Assembly (NCBI RefSeq): GCF_004364555.1
Contig: NZ_SOAM01000001.1
Span: 1,550,001-1,614,000, forward strand
Reading direction: 5' to 3'
Length of the DNA: 64,000 bases
DNA from: Amnibacterium kyonggiense
GTDB lineage: Bacteria > Actinomycetota > Actinomycetes > Actinomycetales > Microbacteriaceae
The translations under genes were made by a program, and so were the position numbers. The notes below the pieces were generated by a model. The model did not search any database. It saw only the letters and a program-made list of their open reading frames with translations, and had not been told where the DNA came from. Numbering within the stretch: the stretch's first letter is position 1; each line of letters opens with the position of its first letter. Of the stretch, positions 1 through 7,672 are shown one piece after another.

Positions 1-2
1 CC

Positions 3-1433
3 GGGGGCATCGAGGCGATCCCGGTCGCCCGACGCCACGGATCGCCGTGGCAGCTCCTCGCGACGTGGAGCGCCCCGAACCTCGAGTTCGCGACCGTGTA
101 CGTCGGCGTGATCGCGGTCGCCTTCTTCGGGCTCGGCTTCCCGCAGGCGATGGTCGCGCTCGTCCTCGGGAACGCGCTCGGCGCGATCACTCAGGGGATC
201 CTGTCCGCATGGGGCCCGCGTGACGGCGTCGCGCAGATGGTGCTCGGCCGCGTCGCGTTCGGCACCCGCGGCAACATCCTCCCCGCCGGGCTGAACACCG
301 TGATGGCGGGCCTCGGCTGGTTCGCCACGAACTCGGTGAGCGGGGCGTTCGCGCTCGCGACGCTCACGACGATGCCGGTGTGGCTCGCGCTCCTCATCAT
401 CGTCGTCGTCCAGGTCGGCGTCGCGATCGTGGGGCACAACTTCGTGCAGCTCTTCGAGCGCTACGCGACGGTCGTGCTCGGCGTGATCTTCCTGCTCGCG
501 GCGGTGTTCGCACTGCTGGCGGGGCACCTGGGCGGCGGCGCGGGAGGCGGACCGGCCGGCTTCAACGCCGGCTTCGGCGGCTTCACCGTCGCGATGGCGG
601 CCGCGTTCGGCTACGCCGCCGGCTGGAACCCGTACGCGGCCGACTACACGCGATACCTCGCCCCGACGACCTCGAAGGTGAAGATCGGGCTGGCGGCGGG
701 CATCGGGAACTTCGTGTCCTGCACCGTGCTGATGGCGGCCGGCGCCGCGGCGGCGACCGCCGTGAGCTTCGGGAAGGCGAACCCGACCGACCTCTTCACC
801 TCCGCGGACGTGATGCCGGTCGTGATCGGGAAGCTCACGCTGCTCGCGATCTTCTTCGGCGCGATCTCCGCGAACGCGCTGAACATCTACTCCGGCGCGA
901 TGAGCTTCCTCGCCGTGGGCATCCGCATCCCGCTCACCCTGCGGCGCGCGCTCGTCGCCGGCGCGTTCGGAGTGATCGGGTTCTTCATCGCCCTCGCGGC
1001 GAGCGGCGACCCCTCCGGCTCCTACGAGAACTTCCTGCTCGTCATCGCGTACTGGATCGCGCCGTGGCTGGGGGTCGTGCTCGCCGACCGCTGGTACCGC
1101 CGGGGGACGGGCATCGCGCGCTTCCTCGCGGACGACGCCCGGTACGTGAACTGGCCGGGCTTCATCGCCCTCGCCGTGGGGATCGTGGTGCCGATCTGGC
1201 TGTTCGCGAACCAGACGCTCTACACCGGCGTCCTCGTCGCGCCGACCGAGCGGTTCTCCGGCGGCTTCGTGGCCGACTACGGCATCGGCGACCTGACGCC
1301 GCTCGTCGGGTTCGTGCTGGCGGTCGTCGTGTACTTCGTCCTCGTACCGGTGTTCCGCCCCGCGCGCGGCGCCGCGCTCCCGGCGAGCGGCTACGAGGAG
1401 CCCGTCCACGTCGACGCGGCGAGCGAGCGATGA
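3..1433 (+). CDS. NCS1 family cytosine/purine permease (5' partial)
   Basis: Membrane symporter of the NCS1 family that imports nucleobases such as cytosine. The reading frame is open from the first bases of the window, so the N-terminus lies upstream and the GTG at 96 is only internal. 476 residues are visible. The family's N-terminal GIEPIP-like stretch is present as GIEAIP just inside the edge, and WNPYAADYTRYL (from 626) matches the conserved loop of cytosine permeases. About ten hydrophobic segments follow. It overlaps the cytosine deaminase gene by four bases (ATGA), so the pair probably forms an uptake-and-deamination unit. The exact substrate is inferred from that neighbour. Confidence 0.88.
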   Translation, partial: GGIEAIPVARRHGSPWQLLATWSAPNLEFATVYVGVIAVAFFGLGFPQAMVALVLGNALGAITQGILSAWGPRDGVAQMVLGRVAFGTRGNILPAGLNTVMAGLGWFATNSVSGAFALATLTTMPVWLALLIIVVVQVGVAIVGHNFVQLFERYATVVLGVIFLLAAVFALLAGHLGGGAGGGPAGFNAGFGGFTVAMAAAFGYAAGWNPYAADYTRYLAPTTSKVKIGLAAGIGNFVSCTVLMAAGAAAATAVSFGKANPTDLFTSADVMPVVIGKLTLLAIFFGAISANALNIYSGAMSFLAVGIRIPLTLRRALVAGAFGVIGFFIALAASGDPSGSYENFLLVIAYWIAPWLGVVLADRWYRRGTGIARFLADDARYVNWPGFIALAVGIVVPIWLFANQTLYTGVLVAPTERFSGGFVADYGIGDLTPLVGFVLAVVVYFVLVPVFRPARGAALPASGYEEPVHVDAASER

Positions 1434-1891
1434 GCGACGCTCGCTACCCGACCGATGCCGACAAGCTCGCGGTCGCGGCGGAGCAGGCCCGGATCGGGCT
1501 CGCGGAGGGCGGGATCCCGATCGGCGCCGCGCTGTTCGACGGGGAGGACCGGCTGCTCGGCGCCGGCCACAACCGGCGGGTGCAGGACGACGACGCCTCC
1601 GTCCACGGCGAGACGGACGCGTTCCGCAACGCCGGGCGGCAGCGCTCCTACCGCGACACGACGATGGCGACGACGCTGTCGCCCTGCTGGTACTGCAGCG
1701 GCCTGATCCGGCAGTTCGGCATCGGTCGCGTGATCGTGGGCGACGACGTGAACTTCCTCGGCGGGCAGGACTGGGTCGCGGAGCACGGCGCCCACGTCAC
1801 CGTGGTCGACGACCCGGAGCTGATCGCGATGATGGGCGACTTCATCGCCGCGAACCCGGCGCTCTGGAACGAGGACATCGGCGAGGACTGA
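1430..1891 (+). CDS. Cytosine deaminase of the fungal FCY1 type
   Basis: 153-residue zinc-dependent cytidine-deaminase-fold enzyme, predicted to turn cytosine into uracil. Zinc ligands and the proton shuttle are visible as HGE and PCWYC (PCxxC). The protein matches yeast FCY1 end to end rather than bacterial CodA: TLSPC before the cysteines, VGDDVNF after them, and a C-terminus reading ...LWNEDIGED where yeast has ...DWFEDIGE. The ATG overlaps the permease stop codon, which indicates coupled translation and a pyrimidine salvage role. A broader nucleoside deaminase cannot be excluded, but the FCY1-like tail and permease context favour cytosine. Confidence 0.85.
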   Translation: MSDARYPTDADKLAVAAEQARIGLAEGGIPIGAALFDGEDRLLGAGHNRRVQDDDASVHGETDAFRNAGRQRSYRDTTMATTLSPCWYCSGLIRQFGIGRVIVGDDVNFLGGQDWVAEHGAHVTVVDDPELIAMMGDFIAANPALWNEDIGED

Positions 1892-1897
1892 TCCTCC

Positions 1898-1993
1898 CGG
1901 ATCCGCAGATCCTCCGCGGATCCGCGGATCGGCCGCGACACGCCGGCGCGGCGGTCGGCCGCTCCGGCGTGTCGGACGAGAACTGCGGATCCG
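1898..1993. terminator. Nested inverted repeats, likely bidirectional terminator
   Basis: Two sets of perfect 11-base arms are nested here: an outer pair 1898-1908 (CGGATCCGCAG) with 1983-1993, and an inner pair 1936-1946 (CGACACGCCGG) with 1964-1974. The element fills the gap between two convergent genes. There is no U-tract, as is usual in high-GC Actinomycetota. Confidence 0.6.
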
Positions 1994-1999
1994 CGATGC

Positions 2000-2803
2000 C
2001 TACGGGCCCGGGGTGCCGAGGGGGTGGGTCGTGAAGACGCCGCCCAGCGGGTCCGAGCCGACCGGGCGGATGTCCGCGGGGGAGTCGAGGCCGAGCTCGG
2101 TCGCGAGCGCGTCGACGTGGTCCTCCGCGTCGTCCTGCGGCTCGTACCCGATCGCGCGGCCCGGGGCGAGGTCGACGGTGCGCCGCGTGTTCGCCGAGAC
2201 GCCCCACACCACGTGGTTCCCGGGCGCGACGTCGAGCGACGCCTCGACGAGCCGCGCGAAGTCGGCGGGGGAGAGCCACGTCGAGCGGGCGCGCGCCGTG
2301 TGCGGCCGGTCCCCGAAGGTCATGATCCGGGCGGACACGATCCGCATCCCGAACCGGTCCGCGTAGAGGTCGCCGAGCGCCTCCGCGGCCGCCTTCGAGA
2401 ACCCGTAGTAGGTGTCGGGCCGCGCTCGCGGCATCCCGTCGCCCGCCTCGTCGGACGGCACGCATCCGGCGGCGTGCACCGAGCTCGCGAGGAGGATCGC
2501 CGCCCCGCCGAGGTGCGCGGCGTCGAGCGCGACCCGCGTCGACTCGACGTTCACGTCGACGATGTCCCGCCACGACCGCTCCGACGCGTGGCTCGCGAGG
2601 TGCACGACCAGGTCCACGCCGCGTGCCGCCTCCTGCATCGCGGCGTCGTCGACCGCGGAGCCGAGCCGCACGTCGTCGTCGGCGCTCGCCGCGGGCGGCT
2701 CCACGAGGTCGAGGAGGCGCAGCCGGTGCCCGGCGGCGCGCAGGAGGGGTGCGACGGCGGTCCCGATGGAACCCGCCGCGCCGGTGAGGAGGATGACGGC
2801 CAC
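2000..2803 (-). CDS. NAD-dependent epimerase/dehydratase, uronate dehydrogenase-like
   Basis: 267-residue short-chain (extended SDR) oxidoreductase. The N-terminal Rossmann motif GAAGSIG (residues 8-14) binds NAD(P), and the catalytic YxxxK is seen as YYGFSKA after the conserved serine of ASSVHAAG. Layout and length resemble uronate dehydrogenases, which oxidise galacturonate or glucuronate, but substrate residues cannot be confirmed here. It stands alone, ending convergently with the cytosine deaminase and lying 34 bases downstream of the DUF72 gene on the same strand. Confidence 0.75.
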   Translation of the reverse strand: MAVILLTGAAGSIGTAVAPLLRAAGHRLRLLDLVEPPAASADDDVRLGSAVDDAAMQEAARGVDLVVHLASHASERSWRDIVDVNVESTRVALDAAHLGGAAILLASSVHAAGCVPSDEAGDGMPRARPDTYYGFSKAAAEALGDLYADRFGMRIVSARIMTFGDRPHTARARSTWLSPADFARLVEASLDVAPGNHVVWGVSANTRRTVDLAPGRAIGYEPQDDAEDHVDALATELGLDSPADIRPVGSDPLGGVFTTHPLGTPGP

Positions 2804-2837
2804 GGGTCGACGGTACGGCGCCCGTCCGCGCCTCGGC

Positions 2838-3560
2838 TCAGACCAGCAGCTCGACCAGCTTCGCGGCGTTCCGGACGGCGTAGCCCTCGAGGTCGTTGGC
2901 GAAGTACGCGAACACCTCGTGCCCGGCGTCCTCCCACGCGGCGATGCGCTCCGCCCAGCCCTGCAGCTCGTCGTCGCGGTAGGACCCGGCGGTGCCCGTG
3001 CCGTGGTCCGCGCCGTGGAAGCGGACGTAGACCCGCTCCGCGGTCGGCCGCAGCACCGTCGGCAGCCCGGGCCCGCTCATCACGCAGTAGGCCGCGCCGC
3101 GGCGCTCGAGGAGTCGGTACACCTCCTCGTCCAGCCACGAGTCGTGCCGCAGCTCGACGGCGACGGACACGTCCTCCGGCAGCGCCCCGAGCAGGGCGTC
3201 GAGGTGCGCGTCGTCCCGCTCGATCTCGGGGTGCAGGTGCACGAGCACCATGCCCTGCCGCGGCCCCAGGTCCTCCCAGGCGACCGCGATCCGCTCGGCC
3301 CAGACCTCGGGCGCCGTCAGGCCGCCGTCGCGGGCCGGACCGCTCGCGTCGAACAGCGAGAGCTGGAAGCCGTCGGGGGTGTCGTGCTGCCAGGCGGTGA
3401 AGGCCGCGTGCGGGGGCTGGTGCCGGAAGTCGGCGTGGACCTCGGCGGTCTGGAACGACGCGGCGTAGGCGTGCAGCCGGTGCAGCGAGTCGAACCCGGC
3501 CGGGTAGAGCAGCCCCTCCCAGTGGTCGTAGGACCAGCCCGACGTGCCGATGTGCGCCAT
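2838..3560 (-). CDS. DUF72 (YecE) family protein
   Basis: 240-residue TIM-barrel-like protein of the DUF72/YecE family. Family signatures are the N-terminal IGTSGWSYDHWEG, then FxTAEVHADFRH, VELRHDSW around residue 130, and YVRFHGAD near residue 180. No catalytic activity is established for the family. The ATG at 3560 is placed by the start MAHIGTSGW. It is divergent from the DUF3097 gene, with which it shares a 92-base gap that must hold both promoters. Confidence 0.85.
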   Translation of the reverse strand: MAHIGTSGWSYDHWEGLLYPAGFDSLHRLHAYAASFQTAEVHADFRHQPPHAAFTAWQHDTPDGFQLSLFDASGPARDGGLTAPEVWAERIAVAWEDLGPRQGMVLVHLHPEIERDDAHLDALLGALPEDVSVAVELRHDSWLDEEVYRLLERRGAAYCVMSGPGLPTVLRPTAERVYVRFHGADHGTGTAGSYRDDELQGWAERIAAWEDAGHEVFAYFANDLEGYAVRNAAKLVELLV

Positions 3561-3652
3561 GACCCCACCTTCTCCGGCGCGCCTGGGACGCGGGTGCCGA
3601 CACGCGCGCCTCCAGCCCGGCGGCGGGGAAGGCGCCGCCTACCGTCGACCGC

Positions 3653-4489
3653 GTGAACCAGGACCGGTACGGATCGGACGTGCTCGCGGACGGCGGCTGG
3701 AAGCGCAAGGCGCCGCCGCCCAAGGTGGTCGAGGCGCTGCGCGACCTCGTCGTCGAGGAGGTCGCGAGCGGCTTCGTCGGCGCCGTCGTCGGCGTCGAGG
3801 GCCGGATGGTCAAGCTCGAGGACCGCCGCGGCAAGGTGCGGGTGTTCCCGATCGGGCCGGGCTTCCTGATCGACGGCCAGGCCGTCGCGCTGCGGGTGCC
3901 GAAGGCGCAGCCGAAGCAGGCCGGCCCGCTCCGCAGCGCCTCCGGCTCCTTCGCGGTGCAGGGCGCGAAGGCGCGGGTCGCGCGCGCGAGCCGCATCTTC
4001 GTCGAGGGCCGGCACGACGCGGACCTCATCGAGAAGGTCTGGGGGCACGACCTCCGGATCGAGGGCGTCGCCGTCGAGTACCTGGAGGGCGTCGACCACC
4101 TCGACGAGGTCCTCCGCGTCTTCAAGCCGGACGAGGAGCGGAAGGTCGGCGTGCTCGTCGACCACCTGGTCGCGGGCAGCAAGGAGAGCCGCATCGCGGA
4201 CGCGGCGGTGAAGCCGTGGGGCGGCACGGTGCTCGTCGTCGGCCACCCCTACATCGACATCTGGCAGGCGGTGAAGCCCGAGCGCCTCGGCATGAAGGCG
4301 TGGCCGGTCATCCCGCGCGGCGTCGAGTGGAAGCACGGCATCTGCGAGGCGCTGGGCTGGCCGCACGAGGACCAGGCGGACATCGCCCGCGCGTGGCAGC
4401 GCATCCTCTCCCGCGTGGACCACTTCGGGCACCTGGAGCCGGCGCTGCTCGGCCGGGTCGAGCAGCTGATCGACTTCGTGACCGCCTGA
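3653..4489 (+). CDS. DUF3097 domain protein
   Basis: 278-residue cytoplasmic protein typical of Actinomycetota (DUF3097). Family landmarks are RYGSDVLAD at the N-terminus, an SH3-like stretch ending VFPIGPGFLIDGQ, FVEGRHDADLIEKVWG near residue 115, GVLVDHLVAGSKE, and a C-terminus with GWPHEDQADIARAWQRIL. The EGRHDAELIEKVWG-type segment resembles TOPRIM-like nucleotidyl-transfer folds, but function is unknown. Starts with GTG. Ends convergently, only 14 bases from the YfcE-like gene. Confidence 0.85.
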   Translation: MNQDRYGSDVLADGGWKRKAPPPKVVEALRDLVVEEVASGFVGAVVGVEGRMVKLEDRRGKVRVFPIGPGFLIDGQAVALRVPKAQPKQAGPLRSASGSFAVQGAKARVARASRIFVEGRHDADLIEKVWGHDLRIEGVAVEYLEGVDHLDEVLRVFKPDEERKVGVLVDHLVAGSKESRIADAAVKPWGGTVLVVGHPYIDIWQAVKPERLGMKAWPVIPRGVEWKHGICEALGWPHEDQADIARAWQRILSRVDHFGHLEPALLGRVEQLIDFVTA

Positions 4490-4503
4490 GGCGCGACGAC
4501 CCG

Positions 4504-4998
4504 TCAGACCGCGAGCAGCTCCCAGCCGACGGCACCGGCGTCGAGCGTCAGCAGGCCGTAGGTGCACCGCGGCTGGCGCCGGCGGTCCGTCGGCGAGCCG
4601 GGGTTGAGCAGCCGCAGCCCGGTCGCGGCGACCGAGTCCCACGGGATGTGCGAGTGCCCGAACACGAGCACGTCCGCGTCCGGGAACGCCGCGGCCGCCC
4701 GCGACTCGCGCCCGGTCGCGGCGCCGGTCTCGTGGACGACCGCCACGCGGACCCCGTCGATCGACGCCGTCGCGACCTCCGGCAGCCGGGCGTGCAGTCC
4801 GGGCCCGTCGTTGTTGCCCGCGACGCCGATCACGAGCGGCGATCGGGCGAGCAGGAGGTCGAGCGTCGCCTCGTCCACCCAGTCGCCCGCGTGGACGACG
4901 CCGTCCGTCGCGGCGAGCGCGGCGAGCACGGGGGCGGGCAGCGCCTTCGCCCGCTTCGGCAGGTGGGTGTCGGCGAGCACGGTGAGACGGGTCGGCAT
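4504..4998 (-). CDS. YfcE/MJ0936-type metallophosphoesterase
   Basis: 164-residue calcineurin-like phosphoesterase. Metal-binding motifs of the family are in order: LADTHLP (family DxH, residues 8-14), GDWVD, GNNDG (GNxD), VVHET and VFGHSHIP (GHxH). Such proteins are Mn/Ni-dependent phosphodiesterases acting on cyclic nucleotides or model substrates; the physiological substrate is unknown. The start at 4998 (MPTRLTV) was chosen because it puts the first metal motif at the usual distance from the N-terminus; the frame stays open far upstream but without family similarity. Confidence 0.85.
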   Translation of the reverse strand: MPTRLTVLADTHLPKRAKALPAPVLAALAATDGVVHAGDWVDEATLDLLLARSPLVIGVAGNNDGPGLHARLPEVATASIDGVRVAVVHETGAATGRESRAAAAFPDADVLVFGHSHIPWDSVAATGLRLLNPGSPTDRRRQPRCTYGLLTLDAGAVGWELLAV

Positions 4999-5106
4999 GC
5001 ACCCATCCTCGGGCGGCGCCCCCGTCGCCCGGTGGGAGCCCGAGCGTCGGGGCGTCCACAGCCCTCGGCCAGCTTCGATTCGGACACGTGTTCTACGGTC
5101 GCGACC

Positions 5107-5340
5107 ATGAGCGACAGCGGCGAGGTCCTCGGCGGACCCGAGAAGAACACCACCGAGAAGGACCCGAGCACCTGGGTCACGGGCGACGAGCCCGCTACGG
5201 GTGCGCAGAAGAGCTACCTCGACACCCTCGCCCGCGAGGCCGGCGAGGAGATCTCGGCGGACATCACGAAGGCGGAGGCGTCGGAGCACATCGAGCGGCT
5301 GCAGGAGAAGACCGGCCGCGGGCAGGGCTCCGAGTCTTGA
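5107..5340 (+). CDS. DUF3072 small protein
   Basis: 77-residue acidic protein. Its second half (GAQKSYLDTLAREAGEEI...TKAEASEHIERLQEKTGRG) is the DUF3072 module, a short helical domain common in Actinomycetota and of unknown function. The N-terminal half is rich in Asp/Glu/Thr and has no hydrophobic segment, so the protein is cytoplasmic. It is monocistronic, with a hairpin terminator just after it. Confidence 0.8.
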   Translation: MSDSGEVLGGPEKNTTEKDPSTWVTGDEPATGAQKSYLDTLAREAGEEISADITKAEASEHIERLQEKTGRGQGSES

Positions 5341-5346
5341 GCCCGT

Positions 5347-5391
5347 CCGCCCCCGCTCGGCTCCCTCATAGGCGATGCCAAGCGGGGGCGG
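5347..5391 (+). terminator. Hairpin after the DUF3072 gene
   Basis: Eleven-base arms CCGCCCCCGCT (5347-5357) and AGCGGGGGCGG (5381-5391) pair perfectly across a 23-base loop, beginning 6 bases after the stop codon. The next gene, 60 bases on, has its own Shine-Dalgarno sequence. Confidence 0.6.
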
Positions 5392-5451
5392 CGCCCGCTC
5401 GAGGGATCGGCACCTACGGTCGTGATCCACGGCCGAGGAGGGGACGACACC

Positions 5452-6057
5452 ATGGGGCTGCTTGACCGCCTGAAGGGCTACCTGAGCGACGACGCGCCCG
5501 CCGCGCGGTCCGGCTACTCGGGCTACGGGGCGTCCCGTCCCACCGCGCGCGGCCCGCAGCGCACGGACGACGAGATCGCCGTGGATCGCTACCGGTACCT
5601 GCTGCGCACCGCGCCGCCGGAGGCGGTGGAGGAGGTGCACGCGGAGGCGTTCGCGAAGCTCACGCCGCAGCAGCGGCGCATGGTCTTCGAGGAGCTGTCG
5701 CAGAACGCGACCGCCGCGGACCGTCCCGCGAACGACGACCCGCGCACCCTGGCCCGCAGCGCCACGCGCTCGGAGATGCGGCAGCCCGGGTTCCTCGAGC
5801 GCACGCTCGGCACGGGCGGCGGCTCGCGGGGGCCGGGCGGGATGGGCCTCGGCACGGTGATCGGCGGCTCGCTGCTCGGCACGGTCGCCGGCGTCGTCAT
5901 CGGTTCGGCGATCGCGGACATGGTCATGCCGGGCATCGGCGACCTCGGCAGCGACATCGCCGGTGGCGTCGAGGACTTCGGCGCGGACGTCTCGGAGGGG
6001 TTCGGCGGCTTCGGTGACGCGGCCGGCGGCTTCGACGACTTCGGCGGCGATTTCTGA
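5452..6057 (+). CDS. Hypothetical actinobacterial protein with glycine-rich hydrophobic C-terminus
   Basis: 201 residues with no function I can name. The N-terminus reads MGLLDRLKGYL and is followed by a basic low-complexity stretch. Residues about 45-80 form a conserved helical module (DRYRYLLRTAPPEAVEEVHAEAF, then LTPQQRRMVFEEL). A glycine-rich hydrophobic segment (TVIGGSLLGTVAGVVIGSAIADMV) could associate with a membrane, and the tail is Gly/Asp/Phe-rich. The start is supported by GAGGAGGGG 9-17 bases upstream. Related proteins are sometimes labelled cation-transporting ATPase, which nothing here supports. Confidence 0.7.
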   Translation: MGLLDRLKGYLSDDAPAARSGYSGYGASRPTARGPQRTDDEIAVDRYRYLLRTAPPEAVEEVHAEAFAKLTPQQRRMVFEELSQNATAADRPANDDPRTLARSATRSEMRQPGFLERTLGTGGGSRGPGGMGLGTVIGGSLLGTVAGVVIGSAIADMVMPGIGDLGSDIAGGVEDFGADVSEGFGGFGDAAGGFDDFGGDF

Positions 6058-6136
6058 GCACCCCTTCCCCTGCGGATCCGCTCGGATCCTGCCGATCGGG
6101 CGCCGGGGACCGCGGAGCGGCCGACACGATGGACGC

Positions 6137-7033
6137 GTGCTGACCGACCGTCTCCGGGGGCCGCTGCTCGAGGTGCTGTCCGGGCAGCCCGCCGGCATCC
6201 CGGAGTGGACCCGCGCGCTGGCCGAGGGGGACGACGCCGGGTACTTCGCCGAGGGGAGCGCCGTCTGGGAGGTGCACCGCGACATCGCCACGCTCGTCGC
6301 GGGGCCGCGGGCGCTGCTCATGCAGGCGCTGCACCCGGGAGCGATGGCGGGCGTGCACGACCACTCGCGGTACCGCGAGGACCCGCTCGGCCGATTGCAC
6401 GGGACGATCCGCTGGATCACGACGGTCTCCTACGGCTCGCGGGCGCAGGCGGAGGGCGCGAGCCGCTGGGTGCGCGCGATCCACGAGCGCGTGCGCGGCA
6501 CCTACCTCGGCGCCGACGGGACCCCCGTGCCCTACGCGGCGCAGGACGAGGACCTGCTCGCCTGGGTGCACGTCGTCTTCGCGGACGCGTTCCTCCGCGC
6601 GTTCGAGCGGTACGCCGACCGGCCCGTGCCGGGCGGCCCGGACGCCTACGTCCGCGACTGGGCGATCGCCGGCGAGCTGATGGGCGTGCCCGACCCACCG
6701 CGCAGCGTCGCCGAGCTCGACGCCCGCCTCGTCGCCGCCCGCGACAGCGGCGTCCTCCGTGCGGACGAGCGGGTGCTCGATGCGGTGCGCTTCATCCGCC
6801 GTCCGCCGCTGCCGGCCGTGCTCCGGCCGACGTATCCCGCGCTCTTCCGCGGCGCCGTGGCCACGCTGCCCGACTGGGCGCGCACGATGCTCCGGCAGCG
6901 GCCGGTCCTGCCCGCCGAGGAGCTGGCGACCCGCGCCGTCCTCGCCTCCAGCCGGCGTCTGCTCGGCACGGCGGCGGCGCCCGGGCAGGCGCGCATCCGG
7001 CTTGCGGCGCTCGCCGCACGCGACTCGGCCTGA
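6137..7033 (+). CDS. MpaB/DUF2236 family oxygenase-like protein
   Basis: 298-residue protein of the latex-clearing/MpaB (DUF2236) family, haem-containing oxygenases or peroxygenases. Recognisable parts: VWEVHRDIATLVAGPRALLMQALHPGAMAGVHDHSRY near residues 35-75, RLHGTIRWITTVSYG, and LLAWVHVVFADAFLRAFERY. The histidines of HPGAMAGVHDHS and WVH are the expected haem-ligand region. The GTG start at 6137 puts the family N-terminus at the normal position. It lies in the same direction as the preceding hypothetical gene, but a link is unproven. Confidence 0.8.
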   Translation: MLTDRLRGPLLEVLSGQPAGIPEWTRALAEGDDAGYFAEGSAVWEVHRDIATLVAGPRALLMQALHPGAMAGVHDHSRYREDPLGRLHGTIRWITTVSYGSRAQAEGASRWVRAIHERVRGTYLGADGTPVPYAAQDEDLLAWVHVVFADAFLRAFERYADRPVPGGPDAYVRDWAIAGELMGVPDPPRSVAELDARLVAARDSGVLRADERVLDAVRFIRRPPLPAVLRPTYPALFRGAVATLPDWARTMLRQRPVLPAEELATRAVLASSRRLLGTAAAPGQARIRLAALAARDSA

Positions 7034-7117
7034 GCCCGCGCGACTCGGCTCGACCCCAGCGTCGTCTCCGTACGCTCGCGCTGGGCCGCACCGGCCCACT
7101 GAGACGAAGGAGTACCG

Positions 7118-7561
7118 ATGCCCACTCGCACCGCTCGCACCGCCTGGGACGGCGGCCTGCAGGACGGCTCCGGCCAGGTCGAGCTGAGCAGCTCGAAGGT
7201 CGGCACGTTCGACGTCTCGTTCCCGCGCCGCGCGGCGGACGACGCCGGCGGCTACACCAGCCCGGAGGAGCTCGTCGCCGCGGCCCACTCGGCGTGCTTC
7301 GCGATGCAGCTCTCCGCCAACGTGGCGGAGGAGGGCGGCACGCCGGTCTCGCTCGAGGTGACCGCCGACGTGTCGCTCGGCCCGGACAGCGCCGCGGGCG
7401 GCTTCAAGCTCACGGGCATCACGCTGACGGTCAAGGGCGAGGTCGAGGGGCTCGACGATTCAGGCTTCCAGCGCGCCGCGGAGGCCGCGAAGGCGGGCTG
7501 CCCGATCAGCAAGGCCCTGACCGGCGTCGACATCACGCTCAAGGCGTCGCTGGTCAGCTGA
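7118..7561 (+). CDS. osmC: OsmC family peroxiredoxin
   Basis: 147-residue thiol peroxidase that reduces organic hydroperoxides in the cytoplasm. Both redox cysteines are present: C60 in HSACFAM and C128 in AGCPISKAL, with the OsmC spacing. The N-terminal part (ARTAWDGGLQDGSGQVELSS) matches OsmC rather than Ohr. An AAGGAG Shine-Dalgarno sequence precedes the ATG. Monocistronic and convergent with corA; the gap holds an inverted doublet of the dispersed palindrome. Confidence 0.9.
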   Translation: MPTRTARTAWDGGLQDGSGQVELSSSKVGTFDVSFPRRAADDAGGYTSPEELVAAAHSACFAMQLSANVAEEGGTPVSLEVTADVSLGPDSAAGGFKLTGITLTVKGEVEGLDDSGFQRAAEAAKAGCPISKALTGVDITLKASLVS

Positions 7562-7580
7562 GCACGCGACGGGAGGGCGC

Positions 7581-7614
7581 GGTCGCAAGGCTCGCCGGCG
7601 CTCGCACCTCGACC
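7581..7614 (-). repeat. Dispersed palindromic repeat, copy 1 (divergent, reverse)
   Basis: Reverse-orientation, somewhat diverged copy of the 33-base intergenic repeat: it keeps the AGGCTCGC core and ends GCTCGCACCTCGACC. It forms an inverted doublet with copy 2, 17 bases away, giving a large stem-loop between the convergent osmC and corA genes. Confidence 0.7.
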
Positions 7615-7631
7615 AGCGGGTCCGCCCCGTC

Positions 7632-7664
7632 GGTCGAGGTGCGAGCGGAGCGAGCCTCGAGACC
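7632..7664 (+). repeat. Dispersed palindromic repeat, copy 2
   Basis: Reference copy. The 33-base unit starts GGTCGAGGTGCGAGCG and ends GAGCGAGCCTCGAGACC. GGTCGAGG can pair with CCTC and GACC at the far end (two-base bulge), leaving a loop of about 15 bases. Together with copy 1 it probably also terminates transcription from both sides. Confidence 0.8.
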
Positions 7665-7672
7665 GGCCCGCC

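Noticed and set aside
96-1433. GTG at 96 as the start of the NCS1 permease
   Set aside because: The frame stays open to the left edge and the family N-terminal GIEAIP region lies before 96, so the gene begins outside the window.
2551-4227. Long minus-strand open frames (also around 11.3-14.4 kb and 23.2-26.8 kb)
   Set aside because: They are antisense or out-of-frame shadows produced by high-GC codon bias: Arg/Ala/Gly-rich translations with no family features, lying over well-supported genes.
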